In this document: piece by piece, positions 17,411-26,787 of the stretch
Numbering within the stretch: the stretch's first letter is position 1
How the letters are laid out: each line of letters begins with the position of its first letter
Assembly (NCBI GenBank): GCA_022826385.1
Contig: JAJDUZ010000072.1
Coordinates: forward strand, 1 to 64,000
Direction: 5' to 3'
DNA: 64,000 bases
From: Silicimonas sp.
Lineage (GTDB): Bacteria; Pseudomonadota; Alphaproteobacteria; Rhodobacterales; Rhodobacteraceae
Notes under the pieces: generated by a model
Seen by the model: only the letters and a program-made list of their open reading frames with translations
Databases searched by the model: none
Told to the model about the DNA's origin: nothing
Made by a program: the position numbers and the translations under genes

Positions 17411-18121
17411 TCAGCCCTCGTCCGTCATGAATGGGGTTTCGTCTTGCTTGTTCCGCGCATCGTCCGGCATTTCGCCGGTCACCAGATAGATGACCTGTTC
17501 GGCGATGCTGGTGACATGGTCGCCCATGCGTTCGCAATTCTTCGCAACGAAATGCAGATGCATGCAGGGCGTGATATTGCGCGGGTCTTCCATCATATGG
17601 GTCAGAAGCTCGCGGAACAGCGCGTTATACAGCTGGTCGACGTCTTCGTCGCGCTCGATGACCTGTTGCGCCAGATCGGCGTCGCGCTGGATGTAACTGT
17701 CCAGCGCATCTTTCAGCATCATCTGCACTTCGCGCGCCAGCTTCCGGATCGAGACACTGGCGCTGCCCACCGGCGGTGTTTCCGCCAGAACCGTCGTGCG
17801 CTTGGCCATGTTCTTGGCATAGTCGCCGCAGCGTTCAAGGTTGGCGCTGATCTTGATGACCGTCATGACCGTGCGCAGGTCGGAGGCCGTCGGGGCGCGA
17901 AGCGCGATGACGCGCGTCGCTTCCTCGTTCACCTGCTCTTCCAGGCGGTCGATGGCCTTGTCCCCGGCGCGGACGGCTTCGGCCATCTCAAGGTCGCGCC
18001 GCTCCAGCGCTTCCGCACCGTTCAGGATCGAGGCTTCGACCAGACCGCCCATCTTCATCAGCATGGCTTGGATGGCTTCAAGGTCGCGGTCGAATGCAGA
18101 GGCGATATGTGGATCAATCAT
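17411..18121 (-). CDS. phoU: Phosphate signalling protein PhoU
   Basis: A 236-residue all-helical PhoU with two three-helix repeats, each ending in an E/DxxxD metal-binding region: RDLEMAEAVRAGDKAIDRLEEQVNEEA and QQVIERDEDVDQLYNALFRELL. It transmits the transport state of PstSCAB to PhoR and keeps the regulon off in high phosphate. It lies 12 bp after pstB and 4 bp before phoB on the same strand. Confidence 0.95.
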   Translation of the reverse strand: MIDPHIASAFDRDLEAIQAMLMKMGGLVEASILNGAEALERRDLEMAEAVRAGDKAIDRLEEQVNEEATRVIALRAPTASDLRTVMTVIKISANLERCGDYAKNMAKRTTVLAETPPVGSASVSIRKLAREVQMMLKDALDSYIQRDADLAQQVIERDEDVDQLYNALFRELLTHMMEDPRNITPCMHLHFVAKNCERMGDHVTSIAEQVIYLVTGEMPDDARNKQDETPFMTDEG

Positions 18122-18133
18122 TGGTCAGGGTCC

Positions 18134-18931
18134 TTACCCGATCCGGCCGGTGATGTAGCTTTCCGTCCGGCTGTCATCGGGGTTGGTGAAAATCTTGCCG
18201 GTTTCCCCGTATTCAACGAGGTCTCCAAGATGGAAAAATGCGGTCTTCTGACTGACGCGCGCGGCCTGTTGCATCGAGTGCGTGACGATCACGACCGAGT
18301 AGTTTTGGCGCAACTCGTCGATCAGTTCCTCGACCTGTGCCGTGGCAATCGGGTCCAGTGCCGAACAAGGTTCGTCCATCAGCAGAACTTCCGGCGCCGT
18401 GGCAACCGCGCGGGCAATGCAGAGGCGCTGTTGCTGACCGCCCGACAACCCGGTTCCGGGCGCGTCGAGCCGGTCTTTCACCTCGTCCCAGATCGCACCA
18501 CGGCGCAGCGATTTCTCGACGATTTCGTCGAGATCGGCCTTGTTCCGTGCCAGCCCGTGAATGCGCGGGCCATAGGCCACGTTGTCATAGATCGACTTCG
18601 GGAACGGGTTCGGTTTCTGGAACACCATGCCAACCTTGGCGCGCAGCTGCACCGGGTCGACGGCTTTGTCATAGATGTCTTCGTCGTCCAGCCGGATGTC
18701 GCCGGTGACCCGGCAGATGTCGATGGTGTCGTTCATCCGGTTGAGACAGCGCAGGAAGGTCGACTTCCCGCAGCCCGACGGACCAATGAACGCGGTGACC
18801 GTCTTGTCCTCGATATCGACCGAGACGTCCTTGATCGCGTGGTTGTCGCCGTAAAAGACGTCAACGCCTTTCGCATGGATCTTGATGTCATTCATTCCGG
18901 CCGTCCGTTGGATAATGCGCATGTCGTTCAT
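18134..18931 (-). CDS. pstB: Phosphate ABC transporter ATPase PstB
   Basis: A 265-residue ABC ATPase powering phosphate import. Walker A is GPSGCGKST, the signature is LSGGQQQR, Walker B is [13 protein letters not shown], and the switch His is in [13 protein letters not shown] 18931 is preceded by AAAGGG at good distance; an in-frame codon at 18961 lies within the end of pstA and is less likely. The Q-loop reads [22 protein letters not shown], typical of PstB. Confidence 0.96.
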   Translation of the reverse strand: MNDMRIIQRTAGMNDIKIHAKGVDVFYGDNHAIKDVSVDIEDKTVTAFIGPSGCGKSTFLRCLNRMNDTIDICRVTGDIRLDDEDIYDKAVDPVQLRAKVGMVFQKPNPFPKSIYDNVAYGPRIHGLARNKADLDEIVEKSLRRGAIWDEVKDRLDAPGTGLSGGQQQRLCIARAVATAPEVLLMDEPCSALDPIATAQVEELIDELRQNYSVVIVTHSMQQAARVSQKTAFFHLGDLVEYGETGKIFTNPDDSRTESYITGRIG

Positions 18932-18944
18932 GGGTTTAGCCCTT

Positions 18945-20273
18945 TTACCACCGACGCTCAAACCTGCGACGCAGGATGATGGCCAGGATGTTCATGCTGA
19001 GCAGGAAAATCAGCAGGATGATGATCCCGCCCCAGGCTTTCTCGGTGAAGACCGCGTCCGAGCGCGAAGCCCAGTTGTAAATCTGCGCCGGCATCGCCGA
19101 GTTCGGGCCTTCGAAGCCTTGCAGGAAGGTCTCGGGATAGCGGGCGACGAAGCCCACCATGCCGATCAGCAGAAGCGGCGCGGTTTCTCCCAGGGCCTGT
19201 GCAAGGCCGATGATCGTGCCGGTCAGGATGCCCGGCATTGCCAGCGGCAGAACGTGGTGGAACACCGCCTGCATCTTGGAAGCCCCGATGCCAAGTGCAG
19301 CTTCGCGGATCGAAGGCGGCACGGCTTTCAGCGAGGCCCGCGTCGAGATGATGATGGTCGGCAGCGTCATCAGCGTCAGGACAAGTCCACCCACCAGCGG
19401 TGCCGATTGCGAGAGCCCCATGAATTGGATGAAGACGGCCAGACCGAGGATGCCGAAGACGATCGACGGCACTGCCGCAAGGTTCGAGATATTCACTTCG
19501 ATCAGGTCGGTGAACCGGTTCTTCGGGGCAAACTCCTCGAGATAGATCGAGGCGGCCACGCCAATGGGCAGCGATAACACCAGAACCACGATCATCATCA
19601 TGAACGAGCCAAGAACCGAGGCGCCGATCCCTGCCTGGCCCGCGTTGTCGACGCCGGTATCGACGCCGGTGATGAAGTTCCAGTCGAAGCTTTGCGTGAG
19701 AATGCCAGCGGCCCGCAGGTCATCGGCAAAATCGAGGTCGCCCGGCATGATGAAGCGGTTGCCGTCGCCAATACCTGACCGATCGAATGTGCCCTTGAAG
19801 TACCGGTCAACGCGGGACGATGCGGGAAGTTCGAACCGTGTCGGCTGTCCGATATCCTGCGGGTTCTCGCGGTAATGTGCGCGGATCGTTCCGCCAACCT
19901 TGCCCAGCAAGCGCTCGATACGCTTGTTGTCGAACTCGGTCTCGATCCCGCTTTCGGTCAGCTGCGCAGTCAGGGCGTCGATGAAGAAACCGGTATAGAC
20001 CTTGGTCTTCAGCATCGTGCCTTCGGCTTCGTCGAACTGCTCCTGCGTCAACGTGAACTCGATGTTCACCGTCGCGCGTTGGAAAGCGGGAATGCCGTTC
20101 GAAAGGATCGCAGTCAGAAGCAGCACAAGGAAGACGCCGCCCGCGATGATCGCGGCGATGCCGTAATACTGGAAGCGTTTCTCGGCCCGGTTCCGGGCCG
20201 CGGTGCGGGCATCGGCTGCCGTCAGCGAGGTCTTCTGCCGGGGCTCTGACATGCCATGTGTGGCGTCGGTCAT
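18945..20273 (-). CDS. pstA: Phosphate ABC transporter permease PstA (long form)
   Basis: Inner-membrane permease of the phosphate importer. At 442 aa it is about 150 residues longer than E. coli PstA (about 296): a cytosolic N-terminus, one helix near residues 38-60 and a large hydrophilic segment up to about residue 200 precede the usual five-to-six-helix core. The EAA loop appears as [21 protein letters not shown]. Long forms of this type are usual in alphaproteobacteria. Its ATG overlaps the pstC stop (ATGA). Confidence 0.94.
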   Translation of the reverse strand: MTDATHGMSEPRQKTSLTAADARTAARNRAEKRFQYYGIAAIIAGGVFLVLLLTAILSNGIPAFQRATVNIEFTLTQEQFDEAEGTMLKTKVYTGFFIDALTAQLTESGIETEFDNKRIERLLGKVGGTIRAHYRENPQDIGQPTRFELPASSRVDRYFKGTFDRSGIGDGNRFIMPGDLDFADDLRAAGILTQSFDWNFITGVDTGVDNAGQAGIGASVLGSFMMMIVVLVLSLPIGVAASIYLEEFAPKNRFTDLIEVNISNLAAVPSIVFGILGLAVFIQFMGLSQSAPLVGGLVLTLMTLPTIIISTRASLKAVPPSIREAALGIGASKMQAVFHHVLPLAMPGILTGTIIGLAQALGETAPLLLIGMVGFVARYPETFLQGFEGPNSAMPAQIYNWASRSDAVFTEKAWGGIIILLIFLLSMNILAIILRRRFERRW

Positions 20274-21739
20274 TCGTACTGCTCCCGGTACTTGCGGACG
20301 ATGTAGAGGGCGAAGACATTCAGCCCCAGCGTGATGACGAAAAGCGTCGTGCCAAGCGCGAAGGCCACCAGCGCTTCGGGCGAGGCGAAGTCGCTGTCGC
20401 CGGTCAACTGGCTCACGATCTTGGCGGTGACGGTGGTCATGGCCTCGAACGGGTTGAGCGATAGCTTGGCCGCCGCCCCTGCCCCGAGCACAACAATCAT
20501 CGTCTCTCCAATCGCGCGGCTGGCGGCCAGCAGGATGGCGCCTACGATGCCGGGAAGCGCTGCAGGCAACACGACCTGGCGGATGGTCTCGGATTGGGTG
20601 GCCCCCAAACCGTACGAGCCATCGCGCATCGCTTGCGGCACCGCGTTGATGATGTCGTCGGACAGGGACGACACGAAGGGGATCAGCATCACGCCCATGA
20701 CAAGACCGGCGGTGATGACCGCCGTGCCGCCCGACATCCAGCCAACGGTGTCCTTGCCAAAGACCGAGACCAGGAACGGCCCGACCGTCAGAAGGGCGAA
20801 GAGGCCATAGACGATGGTGGGGATACCGGCCAGCACCTCGAGCATCGGTTTCGCAATCGAGCGCACGCGCGGTGTGGCGTATTCCGAAAGATAGATCGCC
20901 GCGAAGAGGCCGATGGGCACAGCGACCAGCAACGCCACCAGCGAGATATAGAACGTGCCCCAGAGAAGCGGCAGAATGCCCAGCTCCGACGCGCCGCCCC
21001 GGCCCGAGAAGCTGGGGTTCCAGACGGTGCCGAAGAAGAAGTCGGTAATGTTATAGAGCCGGAAGAATTCGAACGTGTTGGCAATCAGCGAGAAAAGAAT
21101 GCCGATGGTCGTCAGGATCGCAATGCACGCGGCGCCGATCAGCAGCACCGTGATCCCTTGTTCGACCGTGTTCCGGGCACGGAAGTCCTTGTTGGTCTTG
21201 GCATAGGAAATGCCGAAGCCCGCGATTGCCGCCAACAACACAGCCCCCCACATGAAGAGGCTGCCGGTGCTGGCCATGCCGCGATAGGTCTGCGCGGCGT
21301 CCAGAACATAGGCCTGAATGTCGGACCCAAGGGCCACACCGACATCTGCCAGCCGGTCCCTCAAATCGCCGTCAGCGGTTGCGCTTTGGGCGTCCGCCTC
21401 GGTGATCGTGCCGTCCTGAACCATCAGGTCCAGCCCGTCGGCCAGACGCCGCACGTCGCTCATCACAAGGCTGCGGTTCTGACCTTCGGCAATTGCGCTG
21501 TCCGGAATGTCTGCCGAGACAGAGAGATCGATCAGGATCGGTTGCGCAATCAGCCAGACGATCAACAGCCCGAAGGCCGGCGTCATCACCGAGAGCGCGA
21601 CGTTGTGGCCATAAAACGAAGGAAGGGAGTGCAACCCGCGCGGGTCCCCCCCATTCGACGCGATCGCGCGTCCCCGTCCCGCAACATAGCCGATGGCGGC
21701 CAGCCCCAGAACGATCAGTATCAGCCAATAGACTGGCAT
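20270..21739 (-). CDS. pstC: Phosphate ABC transporter permease PstC (long form)
   Basis: Second inner-membrane permease of the phosphate importer, 489 aa against about 320 in E. coli. The N-terminal 200 residues add hydrophobic helices near residues 3-22, 45-75 and 155-175 around a soluble segment. The EAA loop is seen as RDGSYGLGATQSETIRQVVLP. It follows pstS after a 91-bp spacer holding a strong hairpin (21792-21818) and overlaps pstA by 4 bp. Confidence 0.94.
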   Translation of the reverse strand: MPVYWLILIVLGLAAIGYVAGRGRAIASNGGDPRGLHSLPSFYGHNVALSVMTPAFGLLIVWLIAQPILIDLSVSADIPDSAIAEGQNRSLVMSDVRRLADGLDLMVQDGTITEADAQSATADGDLRDRLADVGVALGSDIQAYVLDAAQTYRGMASTGSLFMWGAVLLAAIAGFGISYAKTNKDFRARNTVEQGITVLLIGAACIAILTTIGILFSLIANTFEFFRLYNITDFFFGTVWNPSFSGRGGASELGILPLLWGTFYISLVALLVAVPIGLFAAIYLSEYATPRVRSIAKPMLEVLAGIPTIVYGLFALLTVGPFLVSVFGKDTVGWMSGGTAVITAGLVMGVMLIPFVSSLSDDIINAVPQAMRDGSYGLGATQSETIRQVVLPAALPGIVGAILLAASRAIGETMIVVLGAGAAAKLSLNPFEAMTTVTAKIVSQLTGDSDFASPEALVAFALGTTLFVITLGLNVFALYIVRKYREQYE

Positions 21740-21791
21740 GCCCCCTCGCCTTTGGTCGTTTCAGTGTGGAAATGCATCAAACGAATGGTGG

Positions 21792-21818
21792 TGAGAGGGG
21801 CAGACACTGCCCCTCTCA
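21792..21818 (-). promoter_or_regulatory. Intercistronic hairpin between pstS and pstC
   Basis: A perfect 12-bp stem (TGAGAGGGGCAG and its complement) with a 3-nt loop, only about 12 bp downstream of the pstS stop. No U-tract follows, so it is unlikely to be a full terminator. Such hairpins commonly protect the upstream mRNA from 3' exonucleases so that the binding protein outnumbers the permeases. Confidence 0.7.
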
Positions 21819-21830
21819 GGATTGGTTGGC

Positions 21831-22871
21831 TCAGGAACCCGAGCCCATGGTCTCTTCGTTTTCGACCGCCATCTGGGTTTTCACCAGTTCGGGGTCAGCC
21901 ACGAGGCCGTACTGGGCCAGCGGACCATCGGGGCCTGCGATTTCGTCAGCGACGAAGAACGAGGCGAATTCCTTCAGGCCGGGGATAACGCCGATATGCG
22001 CGCCCTTGATATAGAAGAACAGCGGACGCGAGACCGGGTATTCGCCGCTGGCGATCGTCGCCGTCGACGGAGCGATGCCCGACATGGTGCCGACCTTCAG
22101 CTTGTCCTGGTTGTTCTCGTAGAAGGCGAGGCCGAAGATGCCGACACCGTCCGGGTTGGCGTCGATCCGGGCCAGCGTTTCGGTGTAGTCACCGTCGATG
22201 TCGACCGAACGGCCGTCAGCGCGCAGGTTCATGCAGGCGTCTTCAGCGTCGTCTTCCGACATGCCGCCATCGATCATGGCCTGCATGGCACCCGTGGCTT
22301 CGCACCCGGCAAGGATGACCTTTTCTTCAAAGACTTCCCGCGTGCCGTGCTTGGTGCCCGGAGGGAACGCGATGATGTCGACAGCCGGCAAATCGGCGTT
22401 GAAGTCCGCCCACTGGGTGTACGGGTTGTCAACGATCTGACCGTCAACCAGAACCTGGTCCGACAGGGCGTTGAAGATGTCAGCCGGTTCGAACGCGGTG
22501 AAAGCCGGGCCGTCGATCTGGCTGGCGAAGACGATGCCGTCATAGCCGATCTGCACTTCGATGATGTCGGTGACACCAGCGTCGGCACAGGCCTTGATCT
22601 CTTTTTCGCGGATCGCACGCGAGGCGTTCGCGATGTCGATCGTGTTCTCGCCCACGCCTTCGCAGAAGCGCTTGAGGCCAGCCGACGAGCCGCCCGATTC
22701 CACGACCGGTGTCGGGAAGTCGAAGTTTTCGCCAAAGAGTTCGGCGACGATTGAGGCGTAAGGCAGCACGGTCGAAGATCCGGCGACTTGAACCTGATCA
22801 CGTGCGGCGGCAGCCGTTGCGGAAACTGCAATGATCGCCAGAGCCGAGGCGGTCAGTTTTGCGTTCAGCAT
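21831..22871 (-). CDS. pstS: Periplasmic phosphate-binding protein PstS
   Basis: A 346-residue binding protein with a signal peptide (residues 1-23, ending ATAAA). The phosphate pocket motif GSSTVLPYA starts the mature protein, followed by VESGGSSAGLKRFCEG and DIANASR, both of which contact phosphate in the family. It delivers phosphate to PstCA. A triple Pho box lies about 80 bp upstream, and AGGAG precedes the start. It is the first gene of the pst-pho operon. Confidence 0.95.
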   Translation of the reverse strand: MLNAKLTASALAIIAVSATAAAARDQVQVAGSSTVLPYASIVAELFGENFDFPTPVVESGGSSAGLKRFCEGVGENTIDIANASRAIREKEIKACADAGVTDIIEVQIGYDGIVFASQIDGPAFTAFEPADIFNALSDQVLVDGQIVDNPYTQWADFNADLPAVDIIAFPPGTKHGTREVFEEKVILAGCEATGAMQAMIDGGMSEDDAEDACMNLRADGRSVDIDGDYTETLARIDANPDGVGIFGLAFYENNQDKLKVGTMSGIAPSTATIASGEYPVSRPLFFYIKGAHIGVIPGLKEFASFFVADEIAGPDGPLAQYGLVADPELVKTQMAVENEETMGSGS

Positions 22872-22949
22872 GAAGACTCTCCTAGTTTTTCACATGGGCC
22901 ACCCACTGCAGCCCTTGGCGGCTGACTAGATCGCCGCAGCTATGCTTTT

Positions 22950-22978
22950 GTGACAGTTGCGTAACAGTTTTATGACAG
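22950..22978 (-). promoter_or_regulatory. Triple Pho box of the pst operon
   Basis: On the minus strand three 7-mers CTGTCAT, CTGTTAC and CTGTCAC occur at 11-bp spacing (plus-strand positions 22972-22978, 22961-22967, 22950-22956), separated by 4-bp AT- or mixed spacers. This matches the known PhoB operator of tandem CTGTCAT repeats with 11-bp periodicity. It lies 79 bp before pstS and 15 bp beyond the end of phoR. Confidence 0.92.
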
Positions 22979-22992
22979 TGACGCGGGGTCGC

Positions 22993-24033
22993 TCAGAGCG
23001 CGCGGGGTGACGTAACGTTGATTGGCAAAATAACCGAGAATTTGCTGCCTTTCCCGATCTCGCTTTCGATCCTCAGGCGCCCCCGGTGGCGGTTCACAAT
23101 GTGCTTCACGATGGCCAATCCCAGCCCCGTGCCCCCCATTTCACGCGATCTGTGGGTGTCGATTCGATAGAATCGCTCGGTCAGGCGCGGAATGTGGACG
23201 GGATCGATTCCCTCGCCTTCGTCGCTGACCGTCAACACCAAGGCATCCTGACGCAAAACGGGATGCCTTTTCTCGCTTGTCAGCGAAACCCGGACCGTAC
23301 TGCCGTCGCGGGAATACTTGATGGCGTTTTCGACAAGGTTCGAGACCACTTGGTTCAACTGGTCGGCATCGCCTGGGATCTTGGGACAGGTTTCGTCGAT
23401 TGTGGTCGCTAGCGTGATGGTTTCGCTTTCGGCCAATGGACCAAGCGTGTGCAGCACAGCCTTCACGACCGAGGCAAAATCGACGGGGTCGACCGGGCGC
23501 ATCCTCTCTTCGGCTTCAACGCGGCTGAGCGACAGAAGATCACCGACAAGCCGGTTCATCCGCCCTGCCTCACGTTCCATGATCGAGAGAAACCGTTCCC
23601 GCGCCGCGGCATCGTCCCGCGCGGCACCGTTCAGGGTCTCGATAAACCCCATCAGCGCCGTCAGCGGCGTTCGCAACTCGTGGCTCACATTGGCCACGAA
23701 ATCGCGCCGCATCTGGAAGGCTTCCTCCATGATCGTGCGGTCCTCGAAACCGATGAAGACCTGACCGTCCGAAAGACTTGTGCAGGTGGCTTGCAGCGTG
23801 ATGTCGCGACGCGCCTCGGTCGTCAGATATTGTGCGAAGGTCTTCGTCTTCGAGTTGATCGCGCGCTCGACCGCATCCAGCAAAGTCGGCTGCCGCAGCA
23901 CGGTGATATAGTGGCGTCCTTCGATGCTCTCTCCGAAGATCGCCCGCGCGCCCTTGTTCGCGGCGCTTATGCGCCCCGTGCGATCGACAAGAAGAGACGG
24001 AATGGGAATCGCTTCGACAAGGTCTTTTGACAT
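22993..24033 (-). CDS. phoR: Phosphate sensor histidine kinase PhoR, without membrane segments
   Basis: A 346-residue kinase. An N-terminal PAS domain (about 5-110) is followed by the phospho-accepting His in FVANVSHELRTPLTALMGF and the ATP-binding blocks NLVENAIKYS, VSDEGEGIDP and GGTGLGLAIVKHIV. No hydrophobic membrane helix is present, unlike E. coli PhoR, so membrane contact must come through PhoU and the Pst transporter. It is upstream of pstS on the same strand with the Pho box between, so it may have its own promoter. Confidence 0.93.
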   Translation of the reverse strand: MSKDLVEAIPIPSLLVDRTGRISAANKGARAIFGESIEGRHYITVLRQPTLLDAVERAINSKTKTFAQYLTTEARRDITLQATCTSLSDGQVFIGFEDRTIMEEAFQMRRDFVANVSHELRTPLTALMGFIETLNGAARDDAAARERFLSIMEREAGRMNRLVGDLLSLSRVEAEERMRPVDPVDFASVVKAVLHTLGPLAESETITLATTIDETCPKIPGDADQLNQVVSNLVENAIKYSRDGSTVRVSLTSEKRHPVLRQDALVLTVSDEGEGIDPVHIPRLTERFYRIDTHRSREMGGTGLGLAIVKHIVNRHRGRLRIESEIGKGSKFSVILPINVTSPRAL

Positions 24034-24188
24034 GACGCGGATACCGCCCTTGAATTGACAAGGGTCACATACTTCAGGCGCGACACGGATTGAACCGACA
24101 AGTTTTAATCACTTGTCTCCATTCCGGGAAAACCTATTGTGGTTGAGAGAAATTCGCAAAAACAACTTATGCAGGCATTGGGGATGTA

Positions 24189-24572
24189 ATGTCAGGCAAT
24201 GAGATTGGGAAGACTGCGGCCGCCGCAGAGGCGTTGGGTGAAACAACCATACCATCGGTTCGAGCCGTTGTCGTGGGTGACCCAAGGGAATGGCATCGAA
24301 AGGGGCGCGACCTGCCGCGGGATACGCTCGTTTTCATCGGCATCGAAGACGTAACGCCTGAAATGCTGGATGAGTTGCAACCGGATATCATCTATTCGCC
24401 CCTTCTGGCCAAGACGTTCGATTGCATCGATCTTGCCATGCAGTTGCACAAGATTGGATACGAAGGCGCCTATCGCGCGAAGGCTTCGGATGTACCGGTC
24501 CCCGCGATGATCGAACGCGAAGTCCAGCAGCTTTGTCCCCAACTTGATTTCGAGATCATCGAGCGGCTCTGA
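24189..24572 (+). CDS. Conserved-looking protein of unknown function
   Basis: A 127-residue soluble protein I do not recognise as a named family. It starts with an Ala-rich, low-complexity stretch, then RAVVVGDPREWHRKGRDLP and a hydrophobic-alternating core (DTLVFIGIEDVTPEMLDELQPDIIYSPLLA) resembling a receiver-like alpha/beta fold, without the catalytic Asp pattern. ATG 24189 is the only good start. It is divergent from phoR and convergent with the carbonic-anhydrase-like gene. Confidence 0.6.
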   Translation: MSGNEIGKTAAAAEALGETTIPSVRAVVVGDPREWHRKGRDLPRDTLVFIGIEDVTPEMLDELQPDIIYSPLLAKTFDCIDLAMQLHKIGYEGAYRAKASDVPVPAMIEREVQQLCPQLDFEIIERL

Positions 24573-24602
24573 TGCCGGTCCGCGCGTTTGCCGCGGCAGC
24601 GC

Positions 24603-25136
24603 TCAGACGTTAATTTCGACCAACTGATCGCGAAAGGCCCGCATGCGGGACTGGTAATGCGCGGCCGAGCCAAGATTCGCGGCCTGTTGTTCGCGGGTCA
24701 AACTGCGGATGACCTTGCCGGGCATGCCCATCACAAGGCTGCCATCGGGAATTTCCTTGCCCTCGGTCACCAAAGCACCGGCGCCGATTAGGCAGCCCGA
24801 GCCGATCTTCGCACCATTCAGCACGGTCGCCCCCATCCCGATCAAAGTCCCCTCGCCCAGCGTGCAACCATGCAGCATCGCCTTGTGGCCGATCGTGCAA
24901 TTCGCACCGATCGTGCACGGGAATCCGGGGTCTGTGTGAATGACCGTCTGTTCCTGCAGGTTGGTCCCGGCTCCGATGGTGATCGGCTCGTTGTCGCCCC
25001 GCAGCACCGAGCCGAACCAGATGGACACGGCCGCCCCAAGGGTGACGTTCCCGATCACTTGCGCGCCCGGGGCAATCCAAAAGTCGCCATCTTCTGGCAG
25101 CGAAGGTTCCCGATCACCAAAGCGATAGATGGTCAT
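24603..25136 (-). CDS. Gamma-class carbonic anhydrase-like left-handed beta-helix protein
   Basis: A 177-residue hexapeptide-repeat protein. Repeated [LIV]-G-x4 units run from about residue 20 to 130 ([45 protein letters not shown]). Metal histidines appear in [15 protein letters not shown], the spacing of the gamma-carbonic anhydrase/PaaY/YrdA group. Actual hydration activity cannot be assumed. Its ATG overlaps the gmk stop by 4 bp, so it is the last gene of a yicC-gmk unit. Confidence 0.85.
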   Translation of the reverse strand: MTIYRFGDREPSLPEDGDFWIAPGAQVIGNVTLGAAVSIWFGSVLRGDNEPITIGAGTNLQEQTVIHTDPGFPCTIGANCTIGHKAMLHGCTLGEGTLIGMGATVLNGAKIGSGCLIGAGALVTEGKEIPDGSLVMGMPGKVIRSLTREQQAANLGSAAHYQSRMRAFRDQLVEINV

Positions 25137-25771
25137 TCGTGCCCCTCGAACTCGGACTGCAAGTGTCGCACATGATCGACAAGGCCGGGTTGTTGGCTGG
25201 CGCGCAGACGCTCGGCGGTGACAATGGTCTTCAGCTTCTCTTCGGTGGCGTCAAGATCGTCATTGACCAGCACGTAATTGTACCCGTCCCAATGGCTGAT
25301 CTCGTCCCACGAGCGGTTCATCCGCTTGGCGATCACCTCGGCACTGTCCTGCCCCCGGCTTTCCAGCCGGCGGCGCAGTTCAATGATCGAGGGGGGCAAC
25401 AGGAAGACCGAGAGCACGCTGGACGCCAGCGGGCTCTTCTGGATTTGCTGTGCGCCTTGCCAGTCAATGTCGAAGAGCACGTCTTGCCCGGCCTCGATCG
25501 CGGCTTCGACGGGGCCAAGAGGCGAGCCATAGAAGTTGCCGAAGACATGCGCGTGTTCCAGCATCTGGCGATCATGCACCATGCGCTTGAAGGCGTCTTC
25601 GTCGACAAAGTGGTAATCCTGCCCGTCGACTTCGCCCGGTCGCGCCGCGCGGGTGGTGGCCGAGACCGAAAACCGGATCTCGGGGTCCCACGCCCGCAGC
25701 CGTTTGGCGAGGGTGGACTTGCCGGCGCCCGAAGGCGAGGACAGGATGATGAGTAATCCGCGTCGGGTCAT
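25133..25771 (-). CDS. gmk: Guanylate kinase
   Basis: A 212-residue kinase that phosphorylates GMP to GDP using ATP. The P-loop is [10 protein letters not shown]; the GMP-binding region contains [21 protein letters not shown] and FGNFYGSP. Length is normal. It overlaps yicC upstream and the carbonic-anhydrase-like gene downstream by 4 bp each, giving three translationally coupled genes. Confidence 0.96.
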   Translation of the reverse strand: MTRRGLLIILSSPSGAGKSTLAKRLRAWDPEIRFSVSATTRAARPGEVDGQDYHFVDEDAFKRMVHDRQMLEHAHVFGNFYGSPLGPVEAAIEAGQDVLFDIDWQGAQQIQKSPLASSVLSVFLLPPSIIELRRRLESRGQDSAEVIAKRMNRSWDEISHWDGYNYVLVNDDLDATEEKLKTIVTAERLRASQQPGLVDHVRHLQSEFEGHE

Positions 25772-26682
25772 TCGATGTTCTGCACTTGCTCGCGCATCTG
25801 ATCGATCACCGTCTTCAGGTCAAGGCCGATCGCCGTAAACGCCTTGGATTGCGCCTTCGAGCAGAGCGTGTTGGCCTCGCGGTTGAACTCCTGCATCAGG
25901 AAATCCAGTTTGCGCCCAACCGGCCCCTCGACCACCAGCAACTCACGCGCCGCATCGATATGAGCCCGCAGCCGGTCCAGCTCCTCGGCGACGTCTGTCT
26001 TCACGGCGATCAGGGCAAGCTCTTGTGCCAGCCGCGCTTCGTCCGGCATGTCGCCCGTGTCCATCAACCGGGTCAGCGCCCGCTCCATGTTTGCCTTCTG
26101 GGCAGCCTCGCGGTCGCCCAGTGTGTCGGCAGCCGCTTGGGTCAGCCGTTCGATCTCGTCGATCTGATCGCCGAGAACAGCGGCAAGGGCTGCGCCTTCT
26201 CGCGCACGGTCGGCGATGAACGCATCAAGGCACTCCGTCAGGCTTTCGAAGACGGGTTTCATCAGAACCGAGGTATCGGCGTTTGCCGTATCGGTCACCT
26301 CGAGGACACCCCGCATCGTCGCGATGTCGCTGGCGGAAACCGGTTGAACCTCCAGCCCCGCCGCGCGCGCCGTGTTGGCAATGTCTGACAGGATGTGCAG
26401 CGCGTCAGACAAGGCGTCGGGGTTGAGCGTCACCTGCGGCCCGCCTTCATCGCGGGCCAGTTTCACTTGCACCGTCACATTGCCGCGCCCCAACCGGGCC
26501 TGCAGCAGCTTTCGCAACTCGGGTTCAAGCCCCGCGATTTCCGGCAGACGCAGGCGCAGGTCCAGCGAACGTCCATTGACCGCGCGGATATCCGCGCTCC
26601 ATGAAAAGCCGTCGAAACTGCCCTGCACCGCCGCGAAACCGGTCATCGACATCACGTTGGGCGTCAGCGGGTCATCCCTCAT
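25768..26682 (-). CDS. YicC/YloC family endoribonuclease
   Basis: A 304-residue YicC-family protein: N-terminal domain opening [18 protein letters not shown] with [15 protein letters not shown], and C-terminal DUF1732 domain ending [18 protein letters not shown]. The family has been shown to include RNA-degrading enzymes in E. coli and B. subtilis. Start ATG 26682 has GAAGG 7 nt upstream; the internal ATG at 26652 gives the more usual family N-terminus and is a real alternative. It heads the yicC-gmk pair, a common linkage. Confidence 0.9.
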   Translation of the reverse strand: MRDDPLTPNVMSMTGFAAVQGSFDGFSWSADIRAVNGRSLDLRLRLPEIAGLEPELRKLLQARLGRGNVTVQVKLARDEGGPQVTLNPDALSDALHILSDIANTARAAGLEVQPVSASDIATMRGVLEVTDTANADTSVLMKPVFESLTECLDAFIADRAREGAALAAVLGDQIDEIERLTQAAADTLGDREAAQKANMERALTRLMDTGDMPDEARLAQELALIAVKTDVAEELDRLRAHIDAARELLVVEGPVGRKLDFLMQEFNREANTLCSKAQSKAFTAIGLDLKTVIDQMREQVQNIE

Positions 26683-26787
26683 GCGTTAACCTTCAATTCA
26701 GAATTCCAGAGCAATTGCGACCGATTTGTGGCAGAAATCTGGCTGTGGGGAAAGAGAGGCAGCCGGATCGGCTGAATTGGTGGAAAG

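Noticed and set aside
17405..18979. 524-codon plus-strand frame across phoU and pstB
   Set aside because: Antisense to two genes with complete PhoU and ABC ATPase motifs.
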